Source: Aldehydirespirator sp965220645 (GTDB taxonomy: Bacteria; Actinomycetota; Acidimicrobiia; Acidimicrobiales; Aldehydirespiratoraceae). Taken from it: a stretch of 64,000 nucleotides of DNA. Position 1 is the stretch's first letter. Each line of letters begins with the position of its first letter. The notes beneath the pieces were generated by a model. The model saw only the letters and a list, made by a program, of their open reading frames with translations. It was not told where the DNA came from and searched no databases. The stretch is taken from the NCBI GenBank assembly GCA_965220645.1, contig OZ244836.1:310001-374000 (forward strand). Direction: 5' to 3'. The translations under genes and the position numbers were made by a program. This document shows positions 1 through 8,144 of this stretch, piece after piece.

Positions 1-1106
1 GGCGCCACGATCAAGTCGACGCGCTGGTCGTTGAAGACGTCGAGGTAAGCGCGCTGGAAGGACACCCGCTGGGCCTGGGCGGCGGCCAGGGCGGTGCCCG
101 GTATGGCGGCGCCCGATTCCATGATCGTCCGGGGCTCCTCGCCGATCAGCTCGTTGCTGGAGGCCCGCAGCTCCTCCAGGAGGGCAGCCGATTCGGCGAA
201 GACGATGGCGGCGCCCGCGTCGAAGTGATCCGCGGTGTTGGGCACCCGAACGGTGCGCACTTCGGCAACGACCAGTCCGAGGACGTCGACCGCCTCGTCC
301 AGGACCGCGCGCACCTCGGGGTCGGTGTCGAAGCCGTCGAAGAAGCCTTCTTCGGGAACGCCCAGCACCCGGGCCTCGGGCGCTTCAGCGGGCGCGAGCG
401 GCATCTTGGTCGAGTACGGATCCAGCCGGGAGGATCCCGCGATGACTTCGAGCAGTACCCGGCAGTCCGCGGCGGTGCGGGCCATCGGGCCGACGGTGTC
501 GTAGGTCCACGAGATCAGGTGGACGCCATCTCGGGGCACCGCGCCCCGGGTGGTCTTGATTCCCGTGGTCCCGCAGCAATTGGACGGGATCCGGACCGAT
601 CCGCCGGTGTCGGTCCCGAGTGCACCGAACACCTGCCGTGCCGCCAGGCTGGCGGCGCTGCCTCCTGAGGATCCGCCGGTCATCCGCCTCGGGTTCCAGG
701 GATTGTGCGACGCGGGGCACGACACCCCGTAGGCCAGTTCGTGGGTGTTGGTCTTGCCGACTATGACCGCTCCGGCGTCGCGCAGGCGGCTGACCACAGT
801 CGCGTCGGTGTCGGGCGTGAAGCCCTTGAGGGCGTCGCAGTTGGCTTCGGTGGCGACACCCCGGGTGAAGAAGAGGTCCTTGAGCGCCACCGGGACTCCG
901 TGCAGGGGTCCTCGCACCTCGCCCCGGTCGAGACGAGCCGCATCCGCTCGGGCCGCGTCCGCCTGGACCGATGCGAACGCCCCGACCGTCCGCTCGGTCT
1001 GCTCGATCCGAGCCAGGGATGCCTCCAGGAGTTCGGAGGCGGTCACTGTCTTGGACCTCACCGCGGCGGCGGCTTCGGTGAGACTCATCTGTGTCAAGTC
1101 GGTCAT
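1..1106 (-). CDS. Amidase-signature family hydrolase, C-terminus cut by window edge
   Basis: Partial cytoplasmic amidase; about 368 residues are visible and the C-terminal part lies before base 1 (the family usually has 450-500 residues). These enzymes hydrolyse carboxamide bonds. Visible motifs: VALKDLF with the catalytic Lys (residue 76), the GGSSGGSA loop with Ser146/147, and GTDTGGSVRIPS with the nucleophilic Ser170, so the Ser-Ser-Lys triad is intact. The ATG at 1106 is 20 bases after the stop of livF, with an AGGAA-type ribosome site before it. It is the last visible gene of the transporter operon, which suggests that the imported compound is an amide or is cleaved as one. The exact substrate cannot be read from sequence. 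Confidence 0.9.
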   Translation of the reverse strand, partial: MTDLTQMSLTEAAAAVRSKTVTASELLEASLARIEQTERTVGAFASVQADAARADAARLDRGEVRGPLHGVPVALKDLFFTRGVATEANCDALKGFTPDTDATVVSRLRDAGAVIVGKTNTHELAYGVSCPASHNPWNPRRMTGGSSGGSAASLAARQVFGALGTDTGGSVRIPSNCCGTTGIKTTRGAVPRDGVHLISWTYDTVGPMARTAADCRVLLEVIAGSSRLDPYSTKMPLAPAEAPEARVLGVPEEGFFDGFDTDPEVRAVLDEAVDVLGLVVAEVRTVRVPNTADHFDAGAAIVFAESAALLEELRASSNELIGEEPRTIMESGAAIPGTALAAAQAQRVSFQRAYLDVFNDQRVDLIVA

Positions 1107-1125
1107 GGGATTCCTGCCTTTCTTC

Positions 1126-1815
1126 TCAGATCGCCAGCCGTCGGTCGACTCGGGAGGCGAGACCGGGGTCGGCCGCGGATCCGCTGTCGACGACCTCGCC
1201 CTTCTCGAGAACGATGAACCGGTCGGCGAGCCTTCTGGCCAGCTCCAGGTGCTGCTCGATGAGCAGCACGCCCCGACCGGCGTCCCTCGCCGACTCGATG
1301 TGATCGCCTAGTAGGGCGACGTTGGAGGGCTGCAGGCCCTCGGTCGGCTCGTCCATCACCAGCAGCGGAGCGGCAGTGGCCAGCGCGATGGCTGCGGCGA
1401 GCATCTTCTGCTCGCCGCCCGACAGCGTCCCGGCCCGCTGGGATCCTCGCCCCGACAGCGCGGCGCCGAACATGGAGAGCACCCGATCGTGGCTCTCGGA
1501 ACCGAAGCCGTGGAGACGGAGGTTGTCGCTGACCGACAGGTCCCCGAACAGGGCCCGCTCCTGGAAGGTGGCACGAAGCCCGGCGCGAGCCCGCCTCGAC
1601 GGCGGCAACCGCGTTATGTCGACGCCATCCAGCAGCAGGTGGCCTCCCGTGGCCCGCAGCCCCCCGAGCAAGGTCTTCACCAGCGTCGTCTTGCCCGCTC
1701 CGTTGCGGCCGACCACCGCAACGATCTCACCGCTCGACACCGCGAGGCTCACGCCGTGAAGCACCGGCACCGTGCCGTACCCGGAGCGCAGGTCCGCGAC
1801 CTCCAGGCGGGTCAC
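1126..1815 (-). CDS. livF: Branched-chain amino acid/amide ABC transporter ATPase LivF type
   Basis: Cytoplasmic ATPase of a HAAT-type (Liv/Urt) importer, 229 residues, the usual length for LivF/UrtE. Walker A is GRNGAGKT at residues 36-43, the signature is LSGGEQKM and Walker B is LLVMDEPT. I chose the GTG at 1815 because the reading frame is open further upstream but the family start (TRLEVADLRSGYG) lies here and this GTG overlaps the stop of the preceding gene by 4 bp (GTGA), implying translational coupling. It pairs with the ATPase half of the upstream fusion to form the two nucleotide-binding domains. The following gene is an amidase. Confidence 0.93.
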   Translation of the reverse strand: MTRLEVADLRSGYGTVPVLHGVSLAVSSGEIVAVVGRNGAGKTTLVKTLLGGLRATGGHLLLDGVDITRLPPSRRARAGLRATFQERALFGDLSVSDNLRLHGFGSESHDRVLSMFGAALSGRGSQRAGTLSGGEQKMLAAAIALATAAPLLVMDEPTEGLQPSNVALLGDHIESARDAGRGVLLIEQHLELARRLADRFIVLEKGEVVDSGSAADPGLASRVDRRLAI

Positions 1816-3551
1816 TGTGCGACTCCCCCGTAAACGGCGATGACCTCGGGGGCGTTCTCGACTTCGGCCACGGTGCCGTCGGCCAGCACAGAGCCCCGAG
1901 CGAGCACGGTCACCCGATCGGCGACGGCGCGGATGAAGGCCATGTCGTGCTCGACGATCAGGATCGGCAGGCGGTAGTCGCGGTGAAGCTCTCGCAGGAG
2001 CTCGGCCGCGGCCAGGCTCTCCGTGACGGTCATGCCGGCTGTCGGTTCGTCCAGCAGCAGGACCCGGCATCTTCCCGCCATCGCCATGGCGATCTCCAGC
2101 CACTGCTTGTCGCCGTGAGAGAGGCCGCCCGCGGGCGAGTCTCGGAGTCCGTCAAGACCGGTGCGCTCGAGGATCCGCAGCGACACCTGCGGAACGCTCG
2201 CCTCCCAGGCACGGCGCGTGAGCCTCCACGGTGACGGCGCCACGCCCCAGGCCGCCACCGCCACGTTCTCGGCCACGGACAGAGAACCGATGACCTGGGG
2301 AGACTGGAACTTGCGGCTCACGCCATGGCGAGCAAACTCCCACGCCCGCAGTCCCTTGCAGTCCCGGCCGAGCATGGCAATGGAGCCTTCTTGGCAGCCC
2401 TGCTGGCCGCAGAGAATGTCCAGCAAGGTGGACTTGCCCGCGCCGTTGGGGCCGATCAGGCAGCGCAGCTCGGGCTCTTCCATGGTGAGTGTCACGCCGT
2501 CGAGCACCCGGAAGAACCCGAAGCTCTTGGCTATGCCGGTGGCGTCGAGGATCTCGGCGCCGTCCCCCGAGGCCTCACCGGATGCGGTCGCGACGAGCTT
2601 GGGCCGCTGACTGCGCCGGGCGGGTCGGCCCGCCATGCGCAGCACGCTGGGGACGAGCCCTTCGGGGACGAGCGTCACTGCCGCCACGAAGATCACGCCG
2701 GTGGCGAGGGTCCAGTACTGCAACCAGACATCGGCGAGGGTGGCCGAGGCGAAGTTGATCGCAAGCGAGCCGAGGACCGGCCCGGTGATGGTTCCCCTGC
2801 CACCAACCAGCGTCCAAAGCACCACGTTGGTGGCGAGGGCGAAACCGAAGATCTGCGGGGACACGAAGCCGGTCCGGTGCACGTAGAGCGCGCCCGCGAG
2901 GCCGGCGACCGCGCCCCCGATGGTGAAGACCCAGACCTTGAGGGCGACGGTGTCGTAGCCGAGCGCCTCGGTGCGGCGCTCGTTGTCGCGTACCCCGATG
3001 AGCACGGCGCCCACCGGACGTCTCACCAGCAGCCCGACCGCAGCGATGACAACCACGGCCACTACTGAGATGAACAGGTCCTGGGCGCGGTCGGAGAACT
3101 CCGTACCAAGCGCGGTGATCCGCGGTACGTCGGTCAGGCCATTGAATCCGCCGGTCACGTCGCGCCATTGCTCCGCGATCTGCTCCAACGTGAGCGACAG
3201 CACCAGGGTCAGCAGTCCGACCACCACCGGCGTGGGGCGTCTCCGGAACGCGGCGATGCCCACCCCGTACGCGACGGCCGCGCCCACCGCAGCCGCCAAC
3301 AACAGCCCGGGCAGGCTCAGCGACGGCGCCGCAGTGGCGACCCGCGCCGTGGTGTAGGCCGCGATCCCGAAGGGCAGCAACTGGCCCAGAGAGAGAATCC
3401 CGGAGTAGCCCCAGACCAGGTCGAGGCTCACGGCCAGCACGGCCAGGGTCAGGAACAGCGACAGCTGGCCCGCCCGGAACTCGCCCAGCATCAGGCTGGC
3501 CGCAGCTGCGATCGCCGCCGAAGCTCCGCCGAAGCCGAGCGGCCGTCTCAC
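1812..3551 (-). CDS. LivM permease fused to LivG ATPase
   Basis: One 579-residue polypeptide carries two transporter parts. Residues about 1-325 are a LivM/UrtC-type permease with many hydrophobic segments and the typical RDNERRTEALGYD loop. Residues about 350-579 are a LivG/UrtD-type ATPase with Walker A GPNGAGKST, signature LSHGDKQWLEIAMAM and Walker B LLLDEPTAG. In the model systems these are two proteins; here no stop or start separates them and a short Ala/Ser/Gly/Arg linker joins them. The GTG at 3551 overlaps the livH stop by 4 bp. The open frame continues upstream to 3701, but that stretch overlaps livH and has no family similarity, so I excluded it. Fusion fixes a 1:1 ratio of the permease and ATPase halves. 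Confidence 0.92.
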   Translation of the reverse strand: MRRPLGFGGASAAIAAAASLMLGEFRAGQLSLFLTLAVLAVSLDLVWGYSGILSLGQLLPFGIAAYTTARVATAAPSLSLPGLLLAAAVGAAVAYGVGIAAFRRRPTPVVVGLLTLVLSLTLEQIAEQWRDVTGGFNGLTDVPRITALGTEFSDRAQDLFISVVAVVVIAAVGLLVRRPVGAVLIGVRDNERRTEALGYDTVALKVWVFTIGGAVAGLAGALYVHRTGFVSPQIFGFALATNVVLWTLVGGRGTITGPVLGSLAINFASATLADVWLQYWTLATGVIFVAAVTLVPEGLVPSVLRMAGRPARRSQRPKLVATASGEASGDGAEILDATGIAKSFGFFRVLDGVTLTMEEPELRCLIGPNGAGKSTLLDILCGQQGCQEGSIAMLGRDCKGLRAWEFARHGVSRKFQSPQVIGSLSVAENVAVAAWGVAPSPWRLTRRAWEASVPQVSLRILERTGLDGLRDSPAGGLSHGDKQWLEIAMAMAGRCRVLLLDEPTAGMTVTESLAAAELLRELHRDYRLPILIVEHDMAFIRAVADRVTVLARGSVLADGTVAEVENAPEVIAVYGGVAQ

Positions 3552-4402
3552 GCGATGGCTCCTGCCGGCGTGGGGCGGCGGAACTGCAGGACCAGCACCG
3601 CCAGTGCCAGCGATGCGATCTGGGCCCATACCGCGTCGTAGAAATGGATCACACCGGTCTGAACCGCGGCCACGGCGAGGGCTCCCGCGGCCACGCCCCA
3701 CAGCCGGTTGTAACCCCCGACGATCACCACGAGGAAGGCACCGGGAAGATAGGCGAGGCCGGCCTGCGGCTCGACCGCGCCGAGCGGAGCCACCAAGGCG
3801 CCCGCTATCCCGGCGGTGGCAGCACCCACACCGAAAGCGCAGAGGTTGGCCAGCCCGGTGCGGATGCCGGCTGATTCGGCGAGATCCCGATCAGCGACGA
3901 TCGCTCGCACCACCAAGCCGAAACGAGACCTCGTGAACGCCAGCAGCGTGGCGACCACGACCACGGCCGCGATCCCGATGAGCAGGTAGCGGTAGGTGGG
4001 GAACAGCACGCCGAAGGCCTCGGTCGCGCCGGGAACCGGGTTCGGGACGCTGCGGAAGTCCTTGCTGAACACGAGCTCCGCGATCTGGCGGAGGCAGATG
4101 GACAGCCCGAACGTGGCCAGGATCGTCAACTCGGGCTGGCGATGGATGCGCCTGATCAAGCCCACTTCGATCACGACACCCAGGACGAACAGCACGACCG
4201 CGGCCAGCGGCACGCTCAGCCAGTGGCTGAGTCCGTTGGAGTGCACGACGTAGGCGACGTAGGCGCCGAGCATCACGAACTCGCCGTGAGCGAGGTTGAT
4301 GACGCCCATGAGGCCGAACACGATTCCGAGCCCGAGCGCGACGATGGCGAGAATCGCGAAGAGGCTGACGCCGTTGAGCAGTTCGAGTGTCAGCGCGTCC
4401 AA
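3548..4402 (-). CDS. livH: Branched-chain amino acid/amide ABC transporter permease LivH type
   Basis: Inner-membrane permease of the HAAT importer, 284 residues, close to the usual 290-300. Hydrophobic helices run through the whole length; the N-terminal GLGIVFGLMGVINLAHGEFV stretch is the hallmark of LivH/UrtB. It forms the membrane channel together with the permease half of the downstream fusion. The start appears to be TTG at 4402, with a GGAG about 10 bases upstream; no better ATG or GTG precedes the family N-terminus. It lies 109 bp after the binding-protein gene, a gap that contains a strong hairpin, and overlaps the next gene by 4 bp. Confidence 0.93.
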   Translation of the reverse strand: MDALTLELLNGVSLFAILAIVALGLGIVFGLMGVINLAHGEFVMLGAYVAYVVHSNGLSHWLSVPLAAVVLFVLGVVIEVGLIRRIHRQPELTILATFGLSICLRQIAELVFSKDFRSVPNPVPGATEAFGVLFPTYRYLLIGIAAVVVVATLLAFTRSRFGLVVRAIVADRDLAESAGIRTGLANLCAFGVGAATAGIAGALVAPLGAVEPQAGLAYLPGAFLVVIVGGYNRLWGVAAGALAVAAVQTGVIHFYDAVWAQIASLALAVLVLQFRRPTPAGAIA

Positions 4403-4442
4403 AGGCTCGGGCTCCGTTGTCTAGGGCGCTCAGGGACCGAGC

Positions 4443-4475
4443 CGGTGCGGGCGCTGGGAGGACGCGCCCGCACCG
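4443..4475 (-). promoter_or_regulatory. Hairpin between binding-protein gene and livH
   Basis: A perfect 12-bp inverted repeat (CGGTGCGGGCGC and its complement) with a 9-base loop sits in the 109-bp gap between the binding-protein stop and the livH start. No T-run follows on the minus strand, so it is not a classical intrinsic terminator. Such intercistronic hairpins commonly protect upstream mRNA or reduce read-through so that the binding protein is made in excess of the membrane parts; that role is inference. Confidence 0.6.
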
Positions 4476-4511
4476 ACTCTCAAGCGGCTGCGACGGGGGA
4501 CCCGCTCGGGC

Positions 4512-5906
4512 TCAGGCCGGATCGCAGGTCTCGTCGGGCTCTACCGAGGCGAACGACTGCACGATCAGCTGCGAACCGTCGGGCTGGATCTCGGCCACGT
4601 AGATGGGCTGCGCCAGGTGACGGCTGCCGGTGATCGCTATGTCGCCGGTCGGAGTCGTCAGCGACAGCCCCTCCATAGCAGCAGCCACCACGGCGGTGTC
4701 GGTGGTTCCAGCCGCGTTGGCCGCGGCCGCGTACAGCAGCGCCGCGTCGTAGATGTGGGAGCTGAAAGTCATGTGGGGCGGCGCGTCGGCTCCGAAGCGT
4801 TCGAAGTAGCGACTCACGAACTCGTTGTTGAGGGCGCTGTCGATCTCCTTGAAGTAGCCCAACGTGACCCGCATGCCTGCGGTGACCGCCGGCCCCATCG
4901 CCCCGAGGACGTTCTCCTCGTAGATGTTCGCGAGGCGCGGTATGGCGTCCTGGCCGATGCCGAAGTCCACCGCCTGGGTCTCGAAGGCGATGGCGTCGCC
5001 GCCGACGAGCGCGGGGAAGATCAGGTCCGCGCCAGAGCCCGCGATCGTCTGCGCCACCGACGAGAAGTCCTGGGTGCCCAGCGGGACGTACTCCTCTCCG
5101 ACCACCTCGCCGCCGGCGGCCTCGATGTACTGGCGGGCCCGCTCGAAGCTGCGGCGGGGCCACACGTAGTCGTTGCCGAGCAGGAACCAGGTCCGGCCGC
5201 CGGTCTGCTCCATCATCCACGGGATGACAGGAGCCAGTTGCTGGCTGGGCACCTCACCGGTGTTGAACATCACCGACGAACACTCGCCGCCCTCGTACAG
5301 GGCCGCATAGATGTAGAGCACGTCGGCGTCCTCGGCGAGCGGCTTGGCGGCCTGACGGGTGGCGCTGGAGTGGGTTCCGAGGACCACGTCGACGTTGTCC
5401 GAGTCGATCAACTGCTCCATGGCCTGCCGGCCGACGGCCGGATCGGTGGCATCGTCGGCCAGGTACGTCTGCACAGGCCGACCGTTGATCCCTCCGGCCG
5501 CGTTGATGTCCTCTTCGATCAACTCGGCGATGTTGGCTGTGGGGGGCCCGAACACACCTGCTGGCCCGCTGTTGGAGAACAGGATCCCGATCCGCACCGG
5601 CTCACCCGACGGCGCTGCGGGCTCTTGCGGTTCATCAGTCTCGTCGGGCTCCGGCTCGGGTGCCTCGGTGGTCTCCGGCTCATCGGGCTCCGGCTCATCG
5701 GGTGCCTCGGTGGTCTCCGGCTCGGGCATCTCTGAGTCGCTCGGTTCGGTGCTGCCCGCGTCCGTAGCGGCCGGCTCCGAGGGAGCGTCTGGGGTCGCCT
5801 CGTCGTCGCTGTCTCCGCAGGCTGCGCCCACAAGCGCGAGCAGCAAGACGATCGAGGCGGCCAGCCACCAGCGAGGTCGCGCGCCGGGATGCGATGATGT
5901 TCTCAT
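4512..5906 (-). CDS. ABC transporter substrate-binding lipoprotein, UrtA/AmiC-like
   Basis: 464-residue extracytoplasmic solute receptor anchored as a lipoprotein: hydrophobic signal peptide at residues 13-29 and lipobox VGAAC with Cys30. Residues about 33-95 are an acidic Pro/Glu/Thr-rich linker that tethers the domain to the membrane. The rest is a type I periplasmic-binding fold of the Peripla_BP_5 (UrtA, AmiC, FmdD) kind; VVLGTHSSATRQA is the ligand-site region typical of amide, urea and short-chain-amide receptors. It heads the livH-livMG-livF-amidase operon. The ATG has a perfect AGGAGG eight bases upstream, which can be buried in a hairpin. The amidase suggests an amide or urea-like ligand, but the ligand cannot be assigned. 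Confidence 0.9.
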   Translation of the reverse strand: MRTSSHPGARPRWWLAASIVLLLALVGAACGDSDDEATPDAPSEPAATDAGSTEPSDSEMPEPETTEAPDEPEPDEPETTEAPEPEPDETDEPQEPAAPSGEPVRIGILFSNSGPAGVFGPPTANIAELIEEDINAAGGINGRPVQTYLADDATDPAVGRQAMEQLIDSDNVDVVLGTHSSATRQAAKPLAEDADVLYIYAALYEGGECSSVMFNTGEVPSQQLAPVIPWMMEQTGGRTWFLLGNDYVWPRRSFERARQYIEAAGGEVVGEEYVPLGTQDFSSVAQTIAGSGADLIFPALVGGDAIAFETQAVDFGIGQDAIPRLANIYEENVLGAMGPAVTAGMRVTLGYFKEIDSALNNEFVSRYFERFGADAPPHMTFSSHIYDAALLYAAAANAAGTTDTAVVAAAMEGLSLTTPTGDIAITGSRHLAQPIYVAEIQPDGSQLIVQSFASVEPDETCDPA

Positions 5907-5914
5907 GAGAGAGT

Positions 5915-5958
5915 CCTCCTATATGTGAGCAGTTATTGACATATTGTCGCATAGGAGG
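5915..5958 (-). promoter_or_regulatory. Palindromic leader: ArsR-like operator and ribosome-site hairpin
   Basis: In front of the binding-protein gene, ATATGT (complement of 5939-5944) and ACATAT (complement of 5921-5926) flank a 12-base centre. Outside them, CCTCCT (complement of 5953-5958) pairs with the AGGAGG ribosome site (complement of 5915-5920), with an 8-base bulge. The inner part resembles 12-2-12 operators of the ArsR/SmtB family (TGAGCAGTTATTGA core) and 15 of 20 bases recur before the arsR gene at 8528-8547. It could act as DNA operator, as an mRNA hairpin hiding the ribosome site, or both. Confidence 0.6.
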
Positions 5959-6065
5959 GCCGGGGTCAAGTCCCGGAGCACTCGTCGGACAGAACCAACC
6001 GTCAGCAGCAACCTGTGACACGATCTGACGGCAACGCCGAGTCAAACCAAGCGGGGTGGCAAACG

Positions 6066-6275
6066 ATGAGCAGCCACGAAGACGGCTACCTCGACATGGA
6101 AGTCGAGGTTCTGGACGACGCTGGCGTCCGCGAGGCCGTCGCCAACGCACTCGCGCTAGCTGGGTGCAGTTGGGAGGAGCTGCAAGAGCAAGCTGGGGTC
6201 GGCCGCTTCCCTACCGAAGTCGCTCAACGAGCCTGGATCGTCGTGTCGTCCCTCGTCGAACCTTCGATGGCTTAG
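6066..6275 (+). CDS. Small hypothetical protein, 69 residues
   Basis: I do not recognise this protein. It is a 69-residue, acidic, soluble ORF divergent from the binding-protein gene. The N-terminal half is Glu/Asp-rich (YLDMEVEVLDD); the rest is predicted helical (REAVANALALAGCSWEELQEQ), a pattern that also occurs in small antitoxin or DNA-binding partner proteins, but no toxin gene follows. The ATG at 6066 was preferred to the frame's earlier ATG at 6015 because a GGGGTGG stretch lies just before it. Codon use is less GC-biased than in the neighbours. It may be an orphan or acquired gene. Confidence 0.45.
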   Translation: MSSHEDGYLDMEVEVLDDAGVREAVANALALAGCSWEELQEQAGVGRFPTEVAQRAWIVVSSLVEPSMA

Positions 6276-6375
6276 CCTTCGCAACTCAACTTGAACTGTT
6301 TCTTCCAGTTGATTCTTCTCCCAGTAGAAGCCATAATGGCTATTGCCTCCCAGTACTGATCTGTGAGGAAGCCGC

Positions 6376-6435
6376 AAGCCCCGGAGGGCCAGTCCGAGGA
6401 TCCGAGAGGATCGTCTAGGACGGGAGCCGGGGCTT
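6376..6435. repeat. Nested inverted repeat in intergenic region
   Basis: AAGCCCCGG at 6376-6384 is complementary to CCGGGGCTT at 6427-6435, and within it GTCC/GGAC and GATCC/GGATC pairs nest around a GAGA loop. The 60-base unit can therefore fold into one long interrupted hairpin. The region from 6276 to 6454 otherwise shows no coding pattern and is less GC-rich than its surroundings. It may be a bidirectional transcription stop or the remnant of a small mobile element; no U-tract is visible. Confidence 0.4.
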
Positions 6436-6454
6436 ACGCATTGCCAAGGATCCT

Positions 6455-6649
6455 TCACGTCAGGTAGCGGATGTCGGTGACAATGAGCGCTCTCTGCAGC
6501 TGGCTGAGACCTTCGGATTGTCCCTGGGTGAGATGCTCTCGCGCCTGGCCGGCAAGCGTGTCGGCGTACCACAGAAGAGGCTCGGCCTTGGTGCGCCAGT
6601 CGTAGGTGAAAGCACCGGTAGCCCGTTCGCGGAAATTGTCGAGGATCAC
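6455..6649 (-). CDS. Short hypothetical ORF, possibly a gene fragment
   Basis: 64 codons from a GTG at 6649, encoding a soluble Trp/Tyr-containing peptide (FTYDWRTKAEPLLWYADTLA region). The same frame remains open upstream into the 3' end of the neighbouring binding-protein-fusion gene, with no ribosome site at the GTG, so this may be the tail of a decayed gene and not an independent gene. I cannot assign a family. Confidence 0.25.
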   Translation of the reverse strand: MILDNFRERATGAFTYDWRTKAEPLLWYADTLAGQAREHLTQGQSEGLSQLQRALIVTDIRYLT

Positions 6650-6695
6650 CGAGCGGTCGCGACCGTCCTCGCGTGGGCCCCGTGACTCGATGCAG

Positions 6696-8135
6696 TTAGG
6701 AGGCTTGGTGGGCGGCGGGGAGTTCGTCTAGGACCTGGATGCCGGACGGGGTGGCCTCGCCGAGGAGCAGGGATTTCAGCCGACCGCCTCGGCCGCAGCG
6801 ACGGGGGCCATTGAACTGGGACTTCCGCAGGCCGCTGAGCAGTGCGGTTGGCTCGACTCCCCCGCCAGCCCGGCAGGAGCGGGCCCAGGTGTGGATCGCT
6901 TCATACACGCCCTCCGCGGCCGCTGAGACGGGCGGGGAGCAGGATCCGAAGCGGTCCGAGTAGCGGCGCAAGAACTCTCGGTTCTCCGAGGTGTCGAGCC
7001 CGACGAAGTAGCCGAGCACATTCCAGGTGCCTGTCCCCGACTCGCCGAGATGCTCCACGACGGCGTCGTCCATGAGCGGGGCGAACGTTCGGATGTTCTC
7101 TCGCAGGCCGTATGCGGCGAAGTCGCGCTGGAAGCCCACATGGTCCTGCCCCACGAAGCTCGACACCACATGGTCGACTCCGCTCCGCTGGATCGCGGTC
7201 AGCACTGGCTCGAAGCTCTGCGATCCTAGCGGCAGGTAGCCCTCGCCGGCGACGTGGCCGCCCATGCGCTCGATCACGGCCCTCGCGGTCGCGCCTATCG
7301 CTCGGGGCCACGAGTAGTCGTTGCCGGCGAGGAACCAGCGGGATCCTCCGGTTTGCGCGGCCATTCGGGGCAAGGCCCGGTGGAGCTGGTCCAGGGGCGT
7401 CTCGCCAAAACGCACCAGCAGGGGATGCGCCGCCGTCGGCTCGCTGGTGGGCGTGTACAGGTACGGGATGCCCTTCGCCACCGCCATGGGGGCGGTGACC
7501 GCGTACGTGGCCGAGGAGTGCATGCCGACCACGGCGGCGAGGCCGGGGGTGCGGCACAGGCGGCGCATGGCGATCGCCCCGATGCCCGGGTCGGTGGAGT
7601 CGTCGCCCACGACGAGTCTGACGGTGCAGCCCATCACTCCGCCGTCTGCGTTGATCGCCTCGACGGCGAGCTGCGCGCAGTTGACCGTCGAGCGACCGAG
7701 GATCCCGGCGCTGCCCGACAGGGAAGTGAGCAGCCCCAGCGGCACCTCCCACGCTCCCGCCTCGTAGCCGTCGAGCAGCCCCAGCTCGGCGCCCAGCCGA
7801 GCCACTTCACCGTCGTCGATCGTCACGCGCACTCGCAGCCGCGTGCCTCCGCCGTCCACGGGATCGAAGCGGCACACGACCCGGCCCGCCCACGGTGTCT
7901 CGTGCACCAGGTCGATGCGACGGTTCGGCTGGAACGACAGGACCCTGGCGGTTCCGGGCGAGCGGGCCAGGCCGCCGAGGGGAAGCACCACCCGGACCAG
8001 CGAGCCGGGCCTCAGCAACGGCGCCTCGGACCCGAACAGCCAGCCCAGCGAAGCATCGCCCCGGCCGAAGAGCGCAAACAGCTCGCCGGGGCACGGCTCC
8101 AGCCGCACCTCGTTGTTCAGGACGAGCTCACCCAC
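6696..8135 (-). CDS. SRPBCC domain fused to a cytoplasmic AmiC-like ligand-binding domain
   Basis: A 479-residue fusion without signal peptide or membrane segment. Residues about 1-125 resemble an SRPBCC/AHSA1 (Bet v 1-like) domain: start NNEVRLEPCPGELFALF, later GTRLRVRVTIDDGE. Residues about 130-470 are a type I periplasmic-binding fold related to the transporter's own receptor (shared VVGMHSSATYAV, WFLAGNDYSWPRA, LPLGSQSFEPV, LGYFVGLDT motifs). A binding-protein fold kept in the cytoplasm is known from AmiC, the amide sensor of Pseudomonas, where it controls a regulator by ligand-dependent contact. The gene starts 9 bp after an ArsR regulator gene; ArsR-SRPBCC gene pairs are common. I infer an intracellular sensor of the compound imported by the neighbouring transporter. 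Confidence 0.8.
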   Translation of the reverse strand: MGELVLNNEVRLEPCPGELFALFGRGDASLGWLFGSEAPLLRPGSLVRVVLPLGGLARSPGTARVLSFQPNRRIDLVHETPWAGRVVCRFDPVDGGGTRLRVRVTIDDGEVARLGAELGLLDGYEAGAWEVPLGLLTSLSGSAGILGRSTVNCAQLAVEAINADGGVMGCTVRLVVGDDSTDPGIGAIAMRRLCRTPGLAAVVGMHSSATYAVTAPMAVAKGIPYLYTPTSEPTAAHPLLVRFGETPLDQLHRALPRMAAQTGGSRWFLAGNDYSWPRAIGATARAVIERMGGHVAGEGYLPLGSQSFEPVLTAIQRSGVDHVVSSFVGQDHVGFQRDFAAYGLRENIRTFAPLMDDAVVEHLGESGTGTWNVLGYFVGLDTSENREFLRRYSDRFGSCSPPVSAAAEGVYEAIHTWARSCRAGGGVEPTALLSGLRKSQFNGPRRCGRGGRLKSLLLGEATPSGIQVLDELPAAHQAS

Positions 8136-8144
8136 GGCGCTGAA

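Noticed and set aside
4443..4475. Intrinsic terminator after the receptor gene
   Set aside because: The stem is strong but no T-run follows on the transcribed strand, and the downstream permease genes depend on read-through.
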